Positions 41,263 through 49,506 of a stretch of 64,000 nt of DNA are shown one piece after another. A model generated the notes under the pieces. It was not told the DNA's origin and searched no databases. It worked only from the letters and a program-made list of their open reading frames with translations. Within the stretch, counting starts at the first letter, position 1. Every line of letters starts with the position of its first letter. The translations under genes and the position numbers were made by a program. The DNA is taken from the NCBI RefSeq assembly GCF_016342265.1, contig NZ_JAEIOS010000011.1:372001-436000 (forward strand). The letters run 5' to 3'. The stretch comes from Corynebacterium meridianum (GTDB lineage Bacteria > Actinomycetota > Actinomycetes > Mycobacteriales > Mycobacteriaceae).

Positions 41263-41876
41263 TCGATGCCCTTCTGTCCCTTGCGCCCCTGGTCCATCGG
41301 GTGTTTGATCTTCGTCATCTCGGTGACGAGATCGGCGACCTCGATGAGTTTCGGATCCGCGTCCCGACCGGTCATGACGATGTGCTGACGTCCCGGCCGA
41401 TCCACCAGTGTCGCCACGACCTCGTCGACGTCGATCCAGCCCCATTTGATCGGGTAGGTGAACTCATCGAGAACGTAGAAATCATGGGTCTCCGCCTCGA
41501 TCCGGCGACGGATCTCCGCCCATCCCTCGGCTGCGTCGCGGGCGTGATCCTCCTCCGTCCCGGCCTTGCGTGCCCAGGACCATCCCTCGCCCATCTTGTG
41601 CCACTCGACGGGACCGCCTTCACCCGTCTCATCATGGAGCTGACCCAGACGCCGGAGCACCGCTTCCTCCCCGACCTTCCATTTCGCGGACTTCACGAAC
41701 TGGAACACCCCTACGTTCATGCCCTGGTTCCAGGCGCGCATGGCCATACCGAAGGCCGCCGTCGACTTTCCCTTCCCCGGACCGGTGTGCACCGCGGTGA
41801 CGGGAAGCATCCGACGCTGCCGGGTGGTCAGACCGTCATCGGGAATGCTGGCTGGGTCGAGTTGTCCCTTGGGCAT
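41256..41876 (-). CDS. cobO: Cob(I)yrinic acid a,c-diamide adenosyltransferase
   Basis: Attaches the 5'-deoxyadenosyl group to the corrinoid cobalt. 206 residues, CobA/CobO/BtuR type: P-loop HTGPGKGKSTAAFG, FVKSAKWKVGEE, YVLDEFTYPIKWGW (Walker B) and VMTGRDADPKLIEVADLVTEM. ATG at 41876 with AAGGA 7 nt upstream. cobO-cobB order matches M. tuberculosis Rv2849c-Rv2848c. No cobalamin riboswitch is visible in the 110 nt upstream. Confidence 0.95.
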   Translation of the reverse strand: MPKGQLDPASIPDDGLTTRQRRMLPVTAVHTGPGKGKSTAAFGMAMRAWNQGMNVGVFQFVKSAKWKVGEEAVLRRLGQLHDETGEGGPVEWHKMGEGWSWARKAGTEEDHARDAAEGWAEIRRRIEAETHDFYVLDEFTYPIKWGWIDVDEVVATLVDRPGRQHIVMTGRDADPKLIEVADLVTEMTKIKHPMDQGRKGQKGIEW

Positions 41877-41989
41877 GGGGAGTGTCCTTCGCTACATCGG
41901 GTTCGGTGGTTCCGGGTAATCCTATCGCGACGACGGTTGGGCCAGGTGCGTTATCCGGTGACTGAACCGAACCGGAGCCTGCGGAAATG

Positions 41990-42029
41990 ACTGTTCCCCG
42001 CTCTCCGTATTCGGGGAGCAGGGAACAGT
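41990..42029 (-). terminator. Terminator of the HtaA-propeller gene at 42 kb
   Basis: 18-bp stem with two mismatches (41990-42007 with 42012-42029), 4-nt loop, 46 nt past the stop; CATTT follows on the minus strand. Confidence 0.65.
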
Positions 42030-42075
42030 TCTCACTGGTCGGGATACCGGGGCCAGGTCCGGGGGAACCGGGGAT

Positions 42076-44310
42076 CTAGGAGTGCATGCCCGGCATCGGG
42101 GGGAACTGGAAGGCGCCGGGGAACTGGGTCTTGACGAAGTGGAACAGTGCCGCGATCATCGCGACGATTCCACCAACGGTCAGGAGCGAGACGAGACTGA
42201 GCCCACCGGACCCCAGCAGGAGCTTTCCGGAGAGAGCGTTGAGTTTGTCATCCACATCGGATGACATTCCGTCGTGGTCATCGGGTATCGACGGGGTGGA
42301 CGTCTCCGGGGTGCTGGTTTCCGGGGTCGACGTCGAAGGGGATGAAGTCTCCGGGGTCGACGTCGAAGGGGATGAAGTCTCCGGGGTCGAGGTTTCCGGG
42401 GTGTCGTCACTCTTGAGCGGCTCGTTGTCATCGGAGGACCCCAGTTCGACGACCTCGAGGGTGTCATCGGATGTCCCGACGGTGAGGCCCTCTTCGCTGG
42501 TGGAGACCTTGATGAAGGTGAGGGTCTCGTCGCCACCGAAGTCGTTGACACCGGAGATGAAGATGTCGTCACCGACGAACTTCAGGGTTTCCGCCGCCTG
42601 GCCGTTCGAGTACTGCAGGGTGGAGCCGACGGTGGTGCTCGAGATCACCTCGAGGGTGGTCGGGTCGAGAACGGCGAGTTCGTGGCCGTCACCGGCGCTG
42701 GCCATCACGAGGTTTCCGTCGGCGGCGAAGGTTGCGCCGGTGATGAAGTCGAAGGCGGCGACCTTGTCGGCGGTGCTCTTCTTGGTGAAGGTGCCGTCGG
42801 AGTAGGCGTAGACGCCGACGGATTCGAATTCATCGCTCACGCCGTTGTAGAACACGATGTTCCCGTCGACGATGCTGGCGGTACGTCGTCCGCCGCCGTA
42901 CAGCACCGACTTGAACTGTTCTTTGGCTGCGTCGATCTCCATGGCCGCCGGGTTCTGTCCCGGGCGGATGTGGAGCGGCGTGCTGCCCGTGCGCCCATCG
43001 GGCCCATCGAGGATGTCGTCGAGAATGTAGACGAACGTGCCGTCGGGAAGGGCACGGAGACCGACGGCGTTACCGGTGGGGCTCCTGTAGCCGTAGGTGC
43101 TGTCGAAGCTCCCGCCGTCTTCCTCGGGCTTGGTTCCACGGACCTCGCTCATCGGGGGCAACTCTGTCTGGGTGGAGGTACCGTCCGCGAGATTGAACAC
43201 CGTGATCACACCCTTGCGCGTACCGGGGTCGGCGGTGAGGACACCGAGGGTGTCATTTCCTTCGGCGTATGCGAGACCGGTGACGTTCGAGTTCGGAACA
43301 GTACCGAGTTCCATTACGGCACCGAGCCCCGCTGCGGTCACGTCGGCGTAGCGGATCGTGGTCCCGTCGGCCCAGTAGAGGGTGTCGGAGGCGGACTTCA
43401 GCGCCGAGGGGTTGCCTGTGTTGACGGTGATGTCGTTGATCGCGGTGAACGAACCTAGGTCGTTGTCGGCGATGACGATCTGGGAGTCACTCCCCTCCTG
43501 GCCGCGGGTGATGTGCAGGAGGGAGCCGTCCTGCAGACCGAACATCCTGTTCGCCTCACCCCTGGGGTACGAGGTGACGGCCTCCTTCTCCAGGGTGAGG
43601 TCTTCCGTGGCACCGGTGGAGGTGCCGAAGGTGACCGGCCCGGTGAAGGAGAGGTTGAGGGCGTCCAGGTCGTCGTACCCCTTCGGGTTTCCGCTGAGTG
43701 CCGCGCGGCCTTCTGCGGTGACGGTGACCGCGATGTCGCGAACGGTGGAGGTCTCCCCGGACCGGTACTTCGCCTTCGAGAGATCGAGGTTGGCCATCAC
43801 GACGCGGGAGGGACCGACCCACTCCTTCGTCTTCTTGTCGAGCGAGTGCACCATCATCGAGAGGGCGCCGGTGCCGTCGGACGGATTGATGGTCACGGTG
43901 GGTTCACTGAGGGTCAGATCGAGCTTGCAGTTTCCCCGCTCGTCCCTGGCGCTGTAGTCCGGTCCACAGAAGTTCATCACGTTCGCGGTGCCGGCGTAGT
44001 TCAGCACCACGGTTCCGTCGTCGGAATCGGTGCGGGAGACGAAGGCGAAGGACGGTACACCCGAGTGGAGCGTCGCCCCGTCGAATACCCGGTCGAAACC
44101 GCCGGATGCCTGCCGGAAGATCTCCAGCACACCCCAGGCGAGAGCTGGGGTCTCCTCCGCATAGCTGGTGGTGGAGGCGACATGCTCGATGCCGAGCTTC
44201 GTGTTCTCGTCCGCCCCGGAGATTGCGGGCGCGACGAGGGCGATCGACATGGAGAGGCAGGCGACGGCGGCGAGACCGGTCCGGGAGAGACGACGGGTGG
44301 ACTTTTTCAT
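42076..44310 (-). CDS. Surface protein: HtaA-like domain, beta-propeller-like region, S/T/P stalk, membrane anchor
   Basis: 744 residues. Signal peptide (about 1-32). Residues 38-230 resemble HtaA heme-binding domains: LAWGVLEIFRQASGG, CKLDLTLSEPTVTINP, GTGALSMMVHSLD, VVMANLDLSKA. The expected ligand positions differ: no Tyr after the WG-helix, and FCGP...GNC (a Cys pair) in place of the GH motif. Residues 235-640 form repeated four-strand-like blades (SLLHITRG, LAYAEGNDTLGVLTAD, ATFAADGNLVMASAGDG). A Ser/Thr/Pro/Glu stalk with 10-residue repeats follows, then the span GIVAMIAALFHFVKTQFP and a short tail. Heme/iron role is inferred. ATG at 44310; DtxR-like box upstream. Confidence 0.72.
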   Translation of the reverse strand: MKKSTRRLSRTGLAAVACLSMSIALVAPAISGADENTKLGIEHVASTTSYAEETPALAWGVLEIFRQASGGFDRVFDGATLHSGVPSFAFVSRTDSDDGTVVLNYAGTANVMNFCGPDYSARDERGNCKLDLTLSEPTVTINPSDGTGALSMMVHSLDKKTKEWVGPSRVVMANLDLSKAKYRSGETSTVRDIAVTVTAEGRAALSGNPKGYDDLDALNLSFTGPVTFGTSTGATEDLTLEKEAVTSYPRGEANRMFGLQDGSLLHITRGQEGSDSQIVIADNDLGSFTAINDITVNTGNPSALKSASDTLYWADGTTIRYADVTAAGLGAVMELGTVPNSNVTGLAYAEGNDTLGVLTADPGTRKGVITVFNLADGTSTQTELPPMSEVRGTKPEEDGGSFDSTYGYRSPTGNAVGLRALPDGTFVYILDDILDGPDGRTGSTPLHIRPGQNPAAMEIDAAKEQFKSVLYGGGRRTASIVDGNIVFYNGVSDEFESVGVYAYSDGTFTKKSTADKVAAFDFITGATFAADGNLVMASAGDGHELAVLDPTTLEVISSTTVGSTLQYSNGQAAETLKFVGDDIFISGVNDFGGDETLTFIKVSTSEEGLTVGTSDDTLEVVELGSSDDNEPLKSDDTPETSTPETSSPSTSTPETSSPSTSTPETSTPETSTPSIPDDHDGMSSDVDDKLNALSGKLLLGSGGLSLVSLLTVGGIVAMIAALFHFVKTQFPGAFQFPPMPGMHS
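42321..42390. repeat. 30-bp perfect tandem repeat coding for the stalk
   Basis: Two identical 30-bp units (42321-42350, 42351-42380) plus 10 bp of a third. They encode a 10-residue Thr/Pro/Glu/Ser unit in the stalk of the HtaA protein; copy number can change by slippage while staying in frame. Confidence 0.85.
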
Positions 44311-44415
44311 GGTGCGTTACTTTCTGGGTATCGGGAGGATCACGGAGGTGCACGGATCCGGCCCCGGTTCAGCGGTGTTTCACCGCCGGATGAGAGCCGG
44401 GACGCCTACCCCAAC

Positions 44416-44434
44416 ATACCTTAGGCATACCTGA
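44416..44434 (-). promoter_or_regulatory. DtxR-like box before the 42-kb HtaA gene
   Basis: Minus strand TCAGGTATGCCTAAGGTAT matches the DtxR/IdeR consensus TTAGGTTAGSCTAACCTAA at 13 of 19 positions, with an intact AGGT..GCCTAA core. TATGTT (44413-44418), a possible -10, overlaps it, as expected for iron-dependent repression. Confidence 0.45.
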
Positions 44435-44472
44435 TTAGAAACTGCTTTACCGAAACAATATTAATATTTCTA

Positions 44473-44492
44473 TCAGGTTAATCTTTGCCTAA
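44473..44492 (+). promoter_or_regulatory. Weak DtxR-like site before the CxxC protein gene
   Basis: TCAGGTTAATCTTTGCCTAA has good half-sites (AGGTTA and CCTAA) but one extra base in the middle. It lies in the AT-rich strip 44430-44495, about 110 nt upstream of the GTG at 44600. Confidence 0.3.
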
Positions 44493-44599
44493 ACATCTCC
44501 GATTCAAATCCGCCGGAATATCCGGGGCTCCACATCCGTTGACCGGGGTGACCCACCAGCACATCGCCCTCCCCCACGATCCCCTAAGGAACACCACCA

Positions 44600-45001
44600 G
44601 TGTCGACCCCATCTCCCGCCCCCGAGTTCTCCGACTCAGCCCGCCTCGTCGGCGTCTACAACGCCAACGGCGGTGTCCTCGGTGAATTGTCCTACGTCAT
44701 CGGCAAACTACGGGGCACCACCCACTGCAGTCTCTGCGACATCAGCCACGGGAGATCCGTCCGGCAGCGGAAGGAATGGAGCACCGCTCTTCGGGAGCTG
44801 CCTCTCCCCCTGGAGACGGTGCATCTCAACGAGATGGACACCGCCACTGCCCGGGTGGCCGACGGGAGCAGCCCGGTCGTCGTCTACCTCGATGGAGACC
44901 ACGACCGCATCCTGCTCACGCCGGCGGATCTGGAGTCCTGCGCCGGTCAGGTCGATGAGTTCCTCGAACTGATCACGGCCCGACTGGCAGAGCCCCACTG
45001 A
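44600..45001 (+). CDS. Small cytoplasmic protein with HCSLCDISHG motif, function unknown
   Basis: 133 residues, GTG start with AAGGA 9 nt upstream. No signal peptide or membrane span. VGVYNANGGVLGELSYVIGK leads to TTHCSLCDISHG, a CxxC flanked by two His that could bind a metal, heme or act in thiol chemistry; the rest (SSPVVVYLDGDHDRILLTPADL) looks like a small alpha/beta fold. I do not recognise a named family. Divergent from the 42-kb HtaA gene and convergent with the 45-kb one (1 nt between stops), so its location between two surface proteins may reflect a shared function. Confidence 0.75.
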   Translation: MSTPSPAPEFSDSARLVGVYNANGGVLGELSYVIGKLRGTTHCSLCDISHGRSVRQRKEWSTALRELPLPLETVHLNEMDTATARVADGSSPVVVYLDGDHDRILLTPADLESCAGQVDEFLELITARLAEPH

Positions 45002-45002
45002 T

Positions 45003-47453
45003 TCAGCGCGGACCCCAGGGCAGCTGGAACCCCACTGGCATCTGGGTCCGGAGGAAGTGGATGAGGCCCGCCACGAGCGCGAGGAAACCACCGATGGTCA
45101 GAACCGGGATGAGACCGGGCATCCCGGCGGAATCCGGACCACCCGATCCACTGAACAGTATTCCGAGGAGCTTCCCCGGATCGGTCGACCCTCCAGCGGC
45201 TCCATCAGCGTCTTCCCCGACCGCGAATGCGGCGATCGCCTTGTCCACGCTTCCGTCGGCGTAGGTGACCGTCACGACGACACCGATGGTCTCCCCGACA
45301 TCAGCGGCTGCAGGTGTCAACGTGACCACCCCGGTGTCGGGATCCACCACCGCACCCCCGGGCCGGTCCCCGTCCAGCGAGTAGCTCACCGCCCCGGGGG
45401 CCCGACCGCTGTCCGAGGTGAAGGTGGGGGCGGGCGAAGCGGCCTTTTGTCCGGATACCGCCCGCGTCACCGGGTAGACCGGGGTGAGTTCGTGGGCATC
45501 GGTCACCGGCGTGGACGGCGTACCTGTGAGCGATTCGTCCATGTAGAACGGGGTGATCGACGGATCGAGTTTGCCCGCGGCGGTGGCTTCCTCCAGTACC
45601 TGGAGTCCGATGTAGGTGTCCAGGTCAGAGTCCGGGTTCTCGGTGCCCGGCCGGCCATCGATCACGACGATCCTCCCACCGGTTGCGACAATCCCGTCGT
45701 TCTGGTTGCGTTCGGTTCCCTTCATGAAACTCGACAGGGTTGCCGAGTCCAGTACCTCGAACGTGACGGGATCGATGATGGCCAGGGTGGACTTGTCGGC
45801 GTCGGTGAGTACGAGATTGCCGACATCGGTGAAGGCACCACCGGCGAGATGCGCGAGGTTCACCCCGTTCACCACTACCTTGTCCCGGCCGTGCACCTGC
45901 GTGAAGGTTCCGTTGTCGTAGGTGTAGGTGGCCACCCCCTGCCCCTCCTGGTCCGCGTAGTCGTTCCAGATCGCGATCTGGTTGCCCCGGACCGCGACGC
46001 CGTCGTTGGATGCGACGAACTCGTACTGTGACCATGCTTCGGTGACCAGCTCCGCGGTGACGTCCCCCTTCGGCGTGACGTGGATCGGTACGGCACCCCG
46101 TTTCCGCGGTCCGCCGAAGCCGTCGTCCGTCCCCTCCACCGGTGTCGTCCCGTGATCATTCACAGACAGCCAGGTCCCGTCCGGTAGGCCGAGGAGTTTG
46201 GATGCGCGCCCGTTCGGGATGGATTCGCCGTAGGCACCGTCGGAGTAGTACCTGTCATCGACGGGGATACCGAACAGCTGGCTGCCACTGGGCAGGTCCA
46301 CGGTGGTACGTTCACCACCCGGAGCGATCGTGGTGAACTGGTCCTCGCCCTTGCGGGCCTGGTGGATGATACCCACCTCGCCGGTCGCGGCATTGAAGCC
46401 CATCGAGGTGACGCGGTGCGGGAGACGGGTGATCAGCTCCGGTTCACCGACGCCCGCCGCCGTGACCGCGACCTTGTAGACCGGGGTGTCCACGACCGGG
46501 TCCAGGAATCCGGCGGGCTCGTTGTATCCGGCGAAGTAGAGCACGTTCTCCGTGGGGTCGAAGGCGGAGGGATTGTCCGAGTCGAGATCGATCGTGCGCT
46601 TCTCGCCGATCGGCTTCATGTCCCGTCCGATCAGGACAGCGGTGCTGGTCTCGTGGTCGCCCGCGACCAGCACCAGCGATCCGTCGCTCCGCGGGAAGAG
46701 ACGCACCGCGTGCTCGAGGACGATCCCCGTGTGCTCGGCGACCGTCGTCGAGTAACCGCCGTCCCCGGCACCCGTGAACCCGGGAGCACCGGTGTAGGTG
46801 AAGTCCAGGAGGGACAGTGCGTCACCCTCGTCGAGAATGTCGCTGAACGCGTGCGCACCGGCGACGGTCAACGCGGAAGGGACGTCCGCCCATGTGGTCA
46901 GATCACCCGAGGTGTTGTAGCGGCCGTTCTTCAGGTCGAAGGTTGCGAGATCGAGCCTTTCGGGCCCCTCCCACTCGCCGGAGTTCCGGTTGACGGTGTG
47001 CACGACGGCGCTGAACAGTCCCCTGCCCGTGGCCGGATCGTAGGTGACCCACGGACGGGAGAAGGTCAGGTCAAGCTGACACTCACCGCGCACCTCCTCG
47101 GGGGTTTCACAGAAGCTGCGGATGTTGGCTGTTCCCTGATACTTGAGCAGCACCTGCCCGTCCGAGGTCGTCTCCCGTCCCACGAAGGGCCAGATGATGT
47201 CGCTCGTCCCCTGCCTCGCTCCGTCGAGTGTGGTGTCGGCGCCGCCGGAGATCTGCATGAACAGGTCGCGGATGTTCCAGTACATCGCCGGTGTGTCATC
47301 GGCGTACTCGGTGACCTCTGCCGTGTGCGTGATCCCGATGGGGTTGGTCTCATCCGCTGTGGCCGGAGAAACCACCAGCGGGGAGGCGGTCAGGACCACG
47401 CATGCAAGCGTGCCGATTCCCGCGCGTCGGATCAGGTGGATTCTTCTGGTCAT
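45003..47453 (-). CDS. Surface protein: HtaA-like domain, beta-propeller-like region, Rib/Ig-like domain, membrane anchor
   Basis: 816 residues from the ATG at 47453 (a signal peptide, about 1-35, starts there; the frame is open to 47537). Paralogue of the 42-kb protein: mature N terminus ADET-PIGITH, HtaA-like stretch MYWNIRDLFMQISGG, CQLDLTFSRPWVTYDP, with FCETPEEVRGEC as the Cys pair. Propeller-like blades to about 640, then a Rib/YPDG-like domain (GVVTLTPAAADVG, VTVTYADGSVDKAI), a Gly-rich linker and the span GFLALVAGLIHFLRTQMP with tail VGFQLPWGPR. Probably iron regulated (box upstream). Ligand and partner unknown. Confidence 0.72.
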   Translation of the reverse strand: MTRRIHLIRRAGIGTLACVVLTASPLVVSPATADETNPIGITHTAEVTEYADDTPAMYWNIRDLFMQISGGADTTLDGARQGTSDIIWPFVGRETTSDGQVLLKYQGTANIRSFCETPEEVRGECQLDLTFSRPWVTYDPATGRGLFSAVVHTVNRNSGEWEGPERLDLATFDLKNGRYNTSGDLTTWADVPSALTVAGAHAFSDILDEGDALSLLDFTYTGAPGFTGAGDGGYSTTVAEHTGIVLEHAVRLFPRSDGSLVLVAGDHETSTAVLIGRDMKPIGEKRTIDLDSDNPSAFDPTENVLYFAGYNEPAGFLDPVVDTPVYKVAVTAAGVGEPELITRLPHRVTSMGFNAATGEVGIIHQARKGEDQFTTIAPGGERTTVDLPSGSQLFGIPVDDRYYSDGAYGESIPNGRASKLLGLPDGTWLSVNDHGTTPVEGTDDGFGGPRKRGAVPIHVTPKGDVTAELVTEAWSQYEFVASNDGVAVRGNQIAIWNDYADQEGQGVATYTYDNGTFTQVHGRDKVVVNGVNLAHLAGGAFTDVGNLVLTDADKSTLAIIDPVTFEVLDSATLSSFMKGTERNQNDGIVATGGRIVVIDGRPGTENPDSDLDTYIGLQVLEEATAAGKLDPSITPFYMDESLTGTPSTPVTDAHELTPVYPVTRAVSGQKAASPAPTFTSDSGRAPGAVSYSLDGDRPGGAVVDPDTGVVTLTPAAADVGETIGVVVTVTYADGSVDKAIAAFAVGEDADGAAGGSTDPGKLLGILFSGSGGPDSAGMPGLIPVLTIGGFLALVAGLIHFLRTQMPVGFQLPWGPR

Positions 47454-47544
47454 GGGATGCCCTCCGGGAGCTCGGAAAAGGTGCGGTACGGCAACGCGAG
47501 CCCGGGATCTCCCCCGCCGCAACAGTGCCGCCTCCACCTCGACC

Positions 47545-47563
47545 TTAGTTTAGGCTCGACTAC
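47545..47563 (+). promoter_or_regulatory. DtxR-like box before the 45-kb HtaA gene
   Basis: TTAGTTTAGGCTCGACTAC agrees with TTAGGTTAGSCTAACCTAA at 14 of 19 positions; the left half and centre are nearly perfect. It lies 92 nt upstream of the gene's ATG. The motif is nearly symmetric, so strand is not meaningful. Confidence 0.5.
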
Positions 47564-47630
47564 ATCCGACATGTTTCGGGGAACTGTGAGTCATCCCTCA
47601 GGCCACCGCGTTGTCTCGCACAGCCCTGGC

Positions 47631-48403
47631 TCACACGGCTTCGATGACCCCGGCCACCGAGTCCGCCGACACCTCATCGAGGCGGACACAGACCCCCTCG
47701 AGACGTTTCGCGAGGTCCGCCGCCAGGCCGAGTCGGATGCGACCGGCCCGTTCGCAGTCGATCACCAGACTGCCCGCGAGCCCGCGGTCACGGATGACGG
47801 CGGCGGCACGGCGTGCCCCGGCGGTCCCGGACGCTCCGGTCGCCCGCCCGTCCGAGAGCACGACGAGCAGGGCGCGACGCCCGGGTTCCCTGCGGTGTTC
47901 CCTTTCGATCAGTTCGTGGGCCATCATCAGGCCCTCGCCGAGGGGCGTGCGCCCACCGGTGGGTGCCCCTTCGAGCCGGCGCAGCGCGGTCACCGTCGAT
48001 CCGGTCGGGGGAAGCAGAATCTCGGGGGCCGATCCGCGGACCGAGATCACCGCGATCCGGTCGCGGCGCTGATAGGCGTCCCGGAGCATGGAGATGACGG
48101 CACCGGTCACGGCGGAGAGCCGGTCCCTGCCCGCCATCGATCCCGAGGCGTCGACGACGAATACGATGAGGTTGGACTCCATGCCGCGCCGGAGCGAACC
48201 ACGCAGGTCCTCGGGCCGGAAGTCGATCAGGCCGTCCACGATGCCCGCGCCCCGCTCGGCGGCCGCGAGCACCGAACCGACGACGTTCAGTCCGCGACCA
48301 CCCGGGATCGCCCGGACATTCTGCCCCTGGGCCGACCACGCCTTGGAGCGTCGCCCCGGGACGCCCTCTTTCCCGGCGCCCTTACGCCTCAGTACCCGCG
48401 GAA
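47631..48403 (-). CDS. Chelatase ChlD-like part: VWA domain (second half of a frame-split gene)
   Basis: The reading frame after the AAA+ part encodes [18 protein letters not shown], a linker typical of actinobacterial ChlI-ChlD fusions, then a VWA domain with the MIDAS motif [24 protein letters not shown] and [10 protein letters not shown], ending [13 protein letters not shown]. About 255 residues. No ATG, GTG or TTG lies in frame within a sensible distance of 48403; only a CTG at 48392 is near the AAA+ stop. The boundary at 48403 is approximate. Probably reached by +1 frameshifting, a non-standard start, or it is a disrupted fusion. From memory, M. tuberculosis Rv2850c is a single protein of both parts. 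Confidence 0.65.
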
Positions 48404-49506
48404 CGAAAGGGGGCGCCCTGTTCGGCGCGACCTGCCTTCCCGTCGGCGTCCGGCTTTTCGGACGGTTCCTCGGACTGCTCGGGAGGATCCTGGGGGGTGT
48501 TGTCCTCCGCGCCCCGGTCCTCGGGTTCCGGATCGTTGTCCTCAGGTTCCCGGGCGTTGTCCTCCGGCTGTTCCGGATGCTGGTCGCGGGCCTCATCCAT
48601 GGTCTCGTCGAGCTTGTCCTCGTCGAGACCGGGCTCATCAAACGGATCACGGCGGCGCCGGTGCGGGAGCGCGAGTTGCGCCGCGGTCCGGATGTCCCCA
48701 TCGGTGACGGCGGTGTCCCCGCGGTAGGCGGCGCAGGCCGCCGCGGCGCGCGCGATGACGAGATCGGCGCGCATTCCGTCGACGTCGAAGCTGGCACAGA
48801 TGTGCGCGATACGGGCGAGGTTCGTGTCAGAGAGCTCGACGTCGGGGAGCAGCTTCCTCGCTCGTTCGATCCGTGCGGAGAGGTCGGCGTCCTCGGCCGC
48901 CCACGCGGTGGCGAACGCGACGGGATCAGCCTCGTAGGACAGGCGCCGTCGGATGATTTCGGTGCGGATCTCCACATCCCGTGATGCGGAGACATCGACG
49001 GCCAGACCGAAGCGGTCGAGCAGCTGGGGACGCAGCTCCCCCTCCTCCGGGTTCATCGTCCCGACGAGGACGAAGTCCGCCGGGGAGCTGTGGGAGATGC
49101 CGTCCCTCTCGATGGTGACGCGCCCGGTGGCCGCCGCATCGAGCAGCGTGTCCACGAGGTGGTCGGCGAGGAGGTTCACCTCGTCCACGTAGAGGACACC
49201 GCCATCGGCCTGCGCCAACAGCCCGGGATGGTATTCGGCACGGCCGGTGGTCAGCACGGTCTCGACGTCGAGGGAACCGACCACCCGGTCCTCTGTCGCG
49301 CCGATCGGCAGATTCACGAGTGGTGCTCCGCCGAGGAGAGCTGCGAAGGCCCGGACCGTGGTCGTTTTCGCCGTGCCCTTCTCCCCACGCACGACGACAC
49401 CCCCGATCCGGGGCGATACCGCGTTGAGGATCAGGGCCAGACGAAGCTGGTCCTGCCCCACCACGGCAGCAAACGGATAACCGGCGTCGGGGGTGGAGAG
49501 TGCCAC
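48382..49506 (-). CDS. Magnesium/cobalt chelatase-like AAA+ ATPase (ChlI part)
   Basis: 374 residues from GTG at 49506, which overlaps the mqo stop by one base. AAA+ core: [16 protein letters not shown], Walker [27 protein letters not shown] (Walker B), [21 protein letters not shown] (sensor). The last 90 residues are an acidic Asp/Glu/Pro linker that ends abruptly at TAA 48384. In related genomes the protein goes on into a VWA domain; here that domain follows in the +1 frame. Possible role: metal insertion into a corrinoid or other cofactor, with cobO/cobB near by; a direct chelatase function is inferred. Confidence 0.82.
   Translation of the reverse strand: MALSTPDAGYPFAAVVGQDQLRLALILNAVSPRIGGVVVRGEKGTAKTTTVRAFAALLGGAPLVNLPIGATEDRVVGSLDVETVLTTGRAEYHPGLLAQADGGVLYVDEVNLLADHLVDTLLDAAATGRVTIERDGISHSSPADFVLVGTMNPEEGELRPQLLDRFGLAVDVSASRDVEIRTEIIRRRLSYEADPVAFATAWAAEDADLSARIERARKLLPDVELSDTNLARIAHICASFDVDGMRADLVIARAAAACAAYRGDTAVTDGDIRTAAQLALPHRRRRDPFDEPGLDEDKLDETMDEARDQHPEQPEDNAREPEDNDPEPEDRGAEDNTPQDPPEQSEEPSEKPDADGKAGRAEQGAPFRSAGTEA

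Noticed and set aside
41877-41989. Possible cobalamin riboswitch upstream of cobO
   Set aside because: The gap is short and I found no B12-box-like sequence or characteristic stems; a standard RBS is present.
46362-48707. 781-codon open frame on the plus strand spanning the HtaA gene, its promoter and the VWA gene
   Set aside because: Crosses a promoter region and two real genes on the other strand; low-complexity and without domain signs.
48404-48995. Upstream extension of the VWA frame, including an ATG at 48596
   Set aside because: It reads the acidic linker of the AAA+ protein in another frame, giving an Arg/Pro/Thr-rich sequence; not a believable N terminus.
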